Below, piece after piece: positions 61,904 to 64,000 of a stretch of DNA of 64,000 nucleotides (positions are counted from its first letter, which is position 1; the number at the start of each line of letters is the position of its first letter). Where the stretch lies: positions 1-64,000 of the forward strand of contig NZ_FTNT01000011.1 in assembly GCF_900156495.1 (NCBI RefSeq), given 5' to 3'. This DNA is from Williamsia sterculiae (GTDB lineage Bacteria > Actinomycetota > Actinomycetes > Mycobacteriales > Mycobacteriaceae). The translations under genes and the position numbers were made by a program. The notes under the pieces are model-generated. The model did no database searches and was not told the DNA's origin. It saw nothing but the letters and a program-made list of their open reading frames with translations.

Positions 61904-63316
61904 TCAGCCCTTGGTGGCGTCCGCGCCGGTGAGGATCCATCCGGGAGGTCCGGGCAGTCGATCGGCCGCCCCCGGTCCCATCGAGCCCCGGGCATACGGT
62001 TGTGGCGTCGGCGGATTGTCGAGTACCGGTGCGGCAACGTGCCAGACGTGACTGAGTCCGTCGGGGCGGGTGAACAACGACCGGTCGCCGTGCAACGTGT
62101 CGAGGATGAGTCGGGAGTACGGCGAGAGCCCGTCGGCGATGGCATCGAGGTCCATCTCGGTGTGCCCGAGGGTGAGGTGGAGGCCAGGTCCCGGCTCTTT
62201 CACCGTCACGGTCAGGTCGACCGCGCCGTCGCCGCTGAGGTCGAACGTGAGGACGGTGCCGTCGGCGGGCAGATGGGTGATCGGGCCATCGTCGGGGCGT
62301 CGGAAGATCAGGCTCACCTGTTGGGCGCTGACACCGAGTTCCTTGCCGGTGCGGAGCACGAACGGCACCCCACGCCACCGGTCGGTGTCCACCCACAAGC
62401 GCATGGCGACGAAGGTGTCGGTGGCGGAGTCGTCGCTCACTCCGTCGGTGTCGCGGTAGCCCTCGTATTGGCCGAGGACCACGTCGTCCGGGTCGATCGG
62501 ACGGAACCCGGCGATCACCGACTCGCGCGCGGTCTGCAGATCGTCGGCGGACAGACTCAGCGGCGGCTCCATGGCCACCTCGGCGGCGACCTGGAACAGG
62601 TGCGTGACGATCATGTCGAGGAATGCGCCTGTGGAGTCGTAGAATTCGGCGCGGTCGTCGATGTCGAGCGTTTCCGGGATGTCGATCTGCACCTCCTCGA
62701 CATGTTCGCGATTCCACACACCGGAGACCATCCCGTTGGCGAATCGCAGCACATGGAGGTTCTGCGTGCTCTCCTTGCCGAGGAAGTGGTCGATGCGGTA
62801 GACCTGCGTTTCGTCGAAATAGCGGTGCACCACCTCATCGAGTTCCTCGAACGACTTCGGTGAGGTACCGAAGGGCTTCTCGTACACCACACGAGATCCC
62901 TTGGCCAGGTCGTGCGCACCGATGGCCTCGGTGTAGTCGACGAACACCGAGGGCGGCAGCGCCAGGTACAGGACGAGCTGGCGGTCGTCGCCCAACGTCC
63001 CGGTGAGATCAGCGATCACGTCGAGCAGGTCGCCCGGGTCGTCGGCTGTGAAACCCCCGCCCGCGAAGTACAGGTTCTTCGCAAACGGCTCCCACTCGTC
63101 GTCAGAGGGAGCGGTGTCGAACTCGTCGAGGGAATCGCGGACGTGCTGGCGGAAGTCGTCGTCGCTGCGATGGCCTCGACCGTTACCCACCAGCGCCCAG
63201 TGCGTGGGCAACAGACCTGCACGTTCGAGTTCGAAGAATGCTGGGAGCACCATTCGTTTGGCCAGGTCGCCGGTGGAGCCGAACAGCACGAAGATCGTCG
63301 CGGTGTCATCTGCCAT
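61904..63316 (-). CDS. zwf: Glucose-6-phosphate dehydrogenase
   Basis: A 470-aa enzyme converting glucose-6-phosphate and NADP+ to 6-phosphogluconolactone. The NADP site is FVLFGSTGDLAKRMVLPAFFEL, with KPFGTS and the catalytic RIDHFLGKESTQNLHVLRFAN (His-Asp dyad). The C-terminal RGVPFVLRTGKELG, with the conserved Arg and Lys, is also present. Beginning at MADDTATI (ATG 63316). It complements gluconate kinase in feeding the pentose phosphate pathway. Stands alone, without the usual opcA/tal neighbours, so it may be a second isozyme. Confidence 0.93.
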   Translation of the reverse strand: MADDTATIFVLFGSTGDLAKRMVLPAFFELERAGLLPTHWALVGNGRGHRSDDDFRQHVRDSLDEFDTAPSDDEWEPFAKNLYFAGGGFTADDPGDLLDVIADLTGTLGDDRQLVLYLALPPSVFVDYTEAIGAHDLAKGSRVVYEKPFGTSPKSFEELDEVVHRYFDETQVYRIDHFLGKESTQNLHVLRFANGMVSGVWNREHVEEVQIDIPETLDIDDRAEFYDSTGAFLDMIVTHLFQVAAEVAMEPPLSLSADDLQTARESVIAGFRPIDPDDVVLGQYEGYRDTDGVSDDSATDTFVAMRLWVDTDRWRGVPFVLRTGKELGVSAQQVSLIFRRPDDGPITHLPADGTVLTFDLSGDGAVDLTVTVKEPGPGLHLTLGHTEMDLDAIADGLSPYSRLILDTLHGDRSLFTRPDGLSHVWHVAAPVLDNPPTPQPYARGSMGPGAADRLPGPPGWILTGADATKG

Positions 63317-63485
63317 GACACCAGTATTACGCCGACCGGTGGCGGCGGCGTTCCGCGGCGCCTCAGGTCGCCGAGAAGACCCCGTCGGTTTGTTCCGTCC
63401 AGATCGGTGGACAAACCGCACTCGGGCGCAGAGACAACGTGGCGAGATTGCTGCGTGACTGCGCGGAAACGACGAAGCTGCAACC

Positions 63486-63956
63486 ATGATCACCACCCGA
63501 CGTGCTCACCCCGACGACGCAGCGACCGCTGCCACCCTGCTGCACGCCTTCAACACCGAGTTCGACGCCCCGGTCCCCGATGTGCCGACCCTGACCACCC
63601 GCTTCGCCGAACTCCTTCGCCGCGACGACATCCTCATCTGGTTCGCGATCGACGGGGATCGTCCCTTCGGCTTCGCGTTGGTGACCCTGCGCCCCTCGGT
63701 GTATTTCGACGGTCCCCTCGCCCAGCTCGAGGAGCTCTACGTCGAACCTCAGTCGCGTGGCCGTGGAGCCGGACAACAGATGGTGGCCGCGATGACCGCG
63801 GAATTGGTGAGACGCGATCACGGGGAGATCCACATCAACGTGGACGAGGTGGACGACGGTGCGCGGCGCTTCTACGAGCGGCACGGATTCACGAACTTCG
63901 AGAGCAACGGGTCGCGAATGCTCTGCTACGTCCGCGATGTCATCACCACCGCCTAG
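63486..63956 (+). CDS. GNAT-family N-acetyltransferase
   Basis: A 156-aa acetyltransferase using acetyl-CoA. The N-terminal ITTRRAHPDDAATAATLLHAF, the core strands FGFALVTLRPSVYFDGPLAQLEELYVEPQSRGRGAGQQMVAAM (with the acetyl-CoA loop RGRGAG) and NVDEVDDGARRFYERHGFTNFE are all typical. Substrate unknown. Confidence 0.88.
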   Translation: MITTRRAHPDDAATAATLLHAFNTEFDAPVPDVPTLTTRFAELLRRDDILIWFAIDGDRPFGFALVTLRPSVYFDGPLAQLEELYVEPQSRGRGAGQQMVAAMTAELVRRDHGEIHINVDEVDDGARRFYERHGFTNFESNGSRMLCYVRDVITTA

Positions 63957-63965
63957 TCTCGCAGC

Positions 63966-64000
63966 GTGACCGACACGAACGAATCGCCCGCACGCAACGC
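63966..64000 (+). CDS. Possible start of a further gene, cut by the window edge
   Basis: GTG at 63966 opens a frame of 11 complete codons (MTDTNESPARN when GTG is read as Met) with codon use typical of this genome. It is too short to identify. Confidence 0.3.
   Translation, partial: MTDTNESPARN

Noticed and set aside
1-64000. tRNA or rRNA genes
   Set aside because: No cloverleaf-type sequence with a GGTTCGA-like T-loop and matching acceptor stems was found, and no rRNA core sequence.

Overview
The window is high-GC actinobacterial DNA of the Mycobacteriales type, most like Gordonia, Williamsia or Rhodococcus. The reasons are an Mce-family gene, a WhiB iron-sulfur regulator, an IdeR-like iron box, frequent GTG starts, 4-nt ATGA gene overlaps, and a Rhodococcus-style aldoxime-nitrile gene cluster. 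Chromosomal blocks of housekeeping, transport and catabolic genes alternate with two decayed accessory regions.

1-8.4 kb: the 5' part of an mceF-like gene whose usual upstream mce partners are absent, an esterase, a methyltransferase, a DHFR-fold reductase, an AraC regulator, a deleted VOC/glyoxalase pseudogene, a divergent LysR/TauE pair, and a TetR/cupin pair. 8.6-18.7 kb (accessory): orphan genes with no clear function, a six-helix membrane protein, two adjacent recombinase-type genes broken by frameshifts, an orphan operon ending in an XRE-like HTH protein, a small acidic protein with a strong terminator, and an Abi-like fragment. 18.8-22.9 kb: an ornithine-cyclodeaminase-like enzyme, a soluble NMT1-type binding protein and an MFS transporter, with a GntR regulator and TTGTATACAA-type operators. 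23-29.2 kb (accessory): an IS3 transposase fragment beside a perfect 13-bp-arm palindrome, more orphan genes, and a recombinase/XRE/recombinase trio whose first member has a TAG codon between its catalytic His and Tyr and whose third is frameshifted. Diverged copies of an IS-end-like repeat lie beside both accessory regions.

29.2-43.4 kb: an SDR/drug-efflux pair, a glycosyltransferase with an inverted paralogue fragment at its 5' end, gluconate uptake and phosphorylation (gntP-gntK-gntR), a very short TetR gene, an MHS transporter, and a polar amino-acid ABC system whose binding protein is fused to its permease. 43.6-49.4 kb: a GT39 membrane glycosyltransferase, then a cobalamin riboswitch controlling btuC-btuD-btuF, then a lipoprotein of siderophore-binding type preceded by an iron box.

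49.4-59.7 kb is the functional highlight. On the minus strand, in order of transcription, come an ArsR regulator, an AmiC-like sensor with an added N-terminal SRPBCC-like domain, an amidase, aldoxime dehydratase, nitrile hydratase beta and alpha (cobalt-type CTLCSC motif), a nitrile hydratase activator, and CbtB/CbtA cobalt transporters. Together they predict aldoxime -> nitrile -> amide -> acid conversion with a built-in cobalt supply. A 10-bp half-site is shared by the ArsR promoter and the amidase promoter. The window ends with an alpha/beta hydrolase, IclR, WhiB, glucose-6-phosphate dehydrogenase and a GNAT acetyltransferase.

All calls come from reading the sequence. No database search was run.
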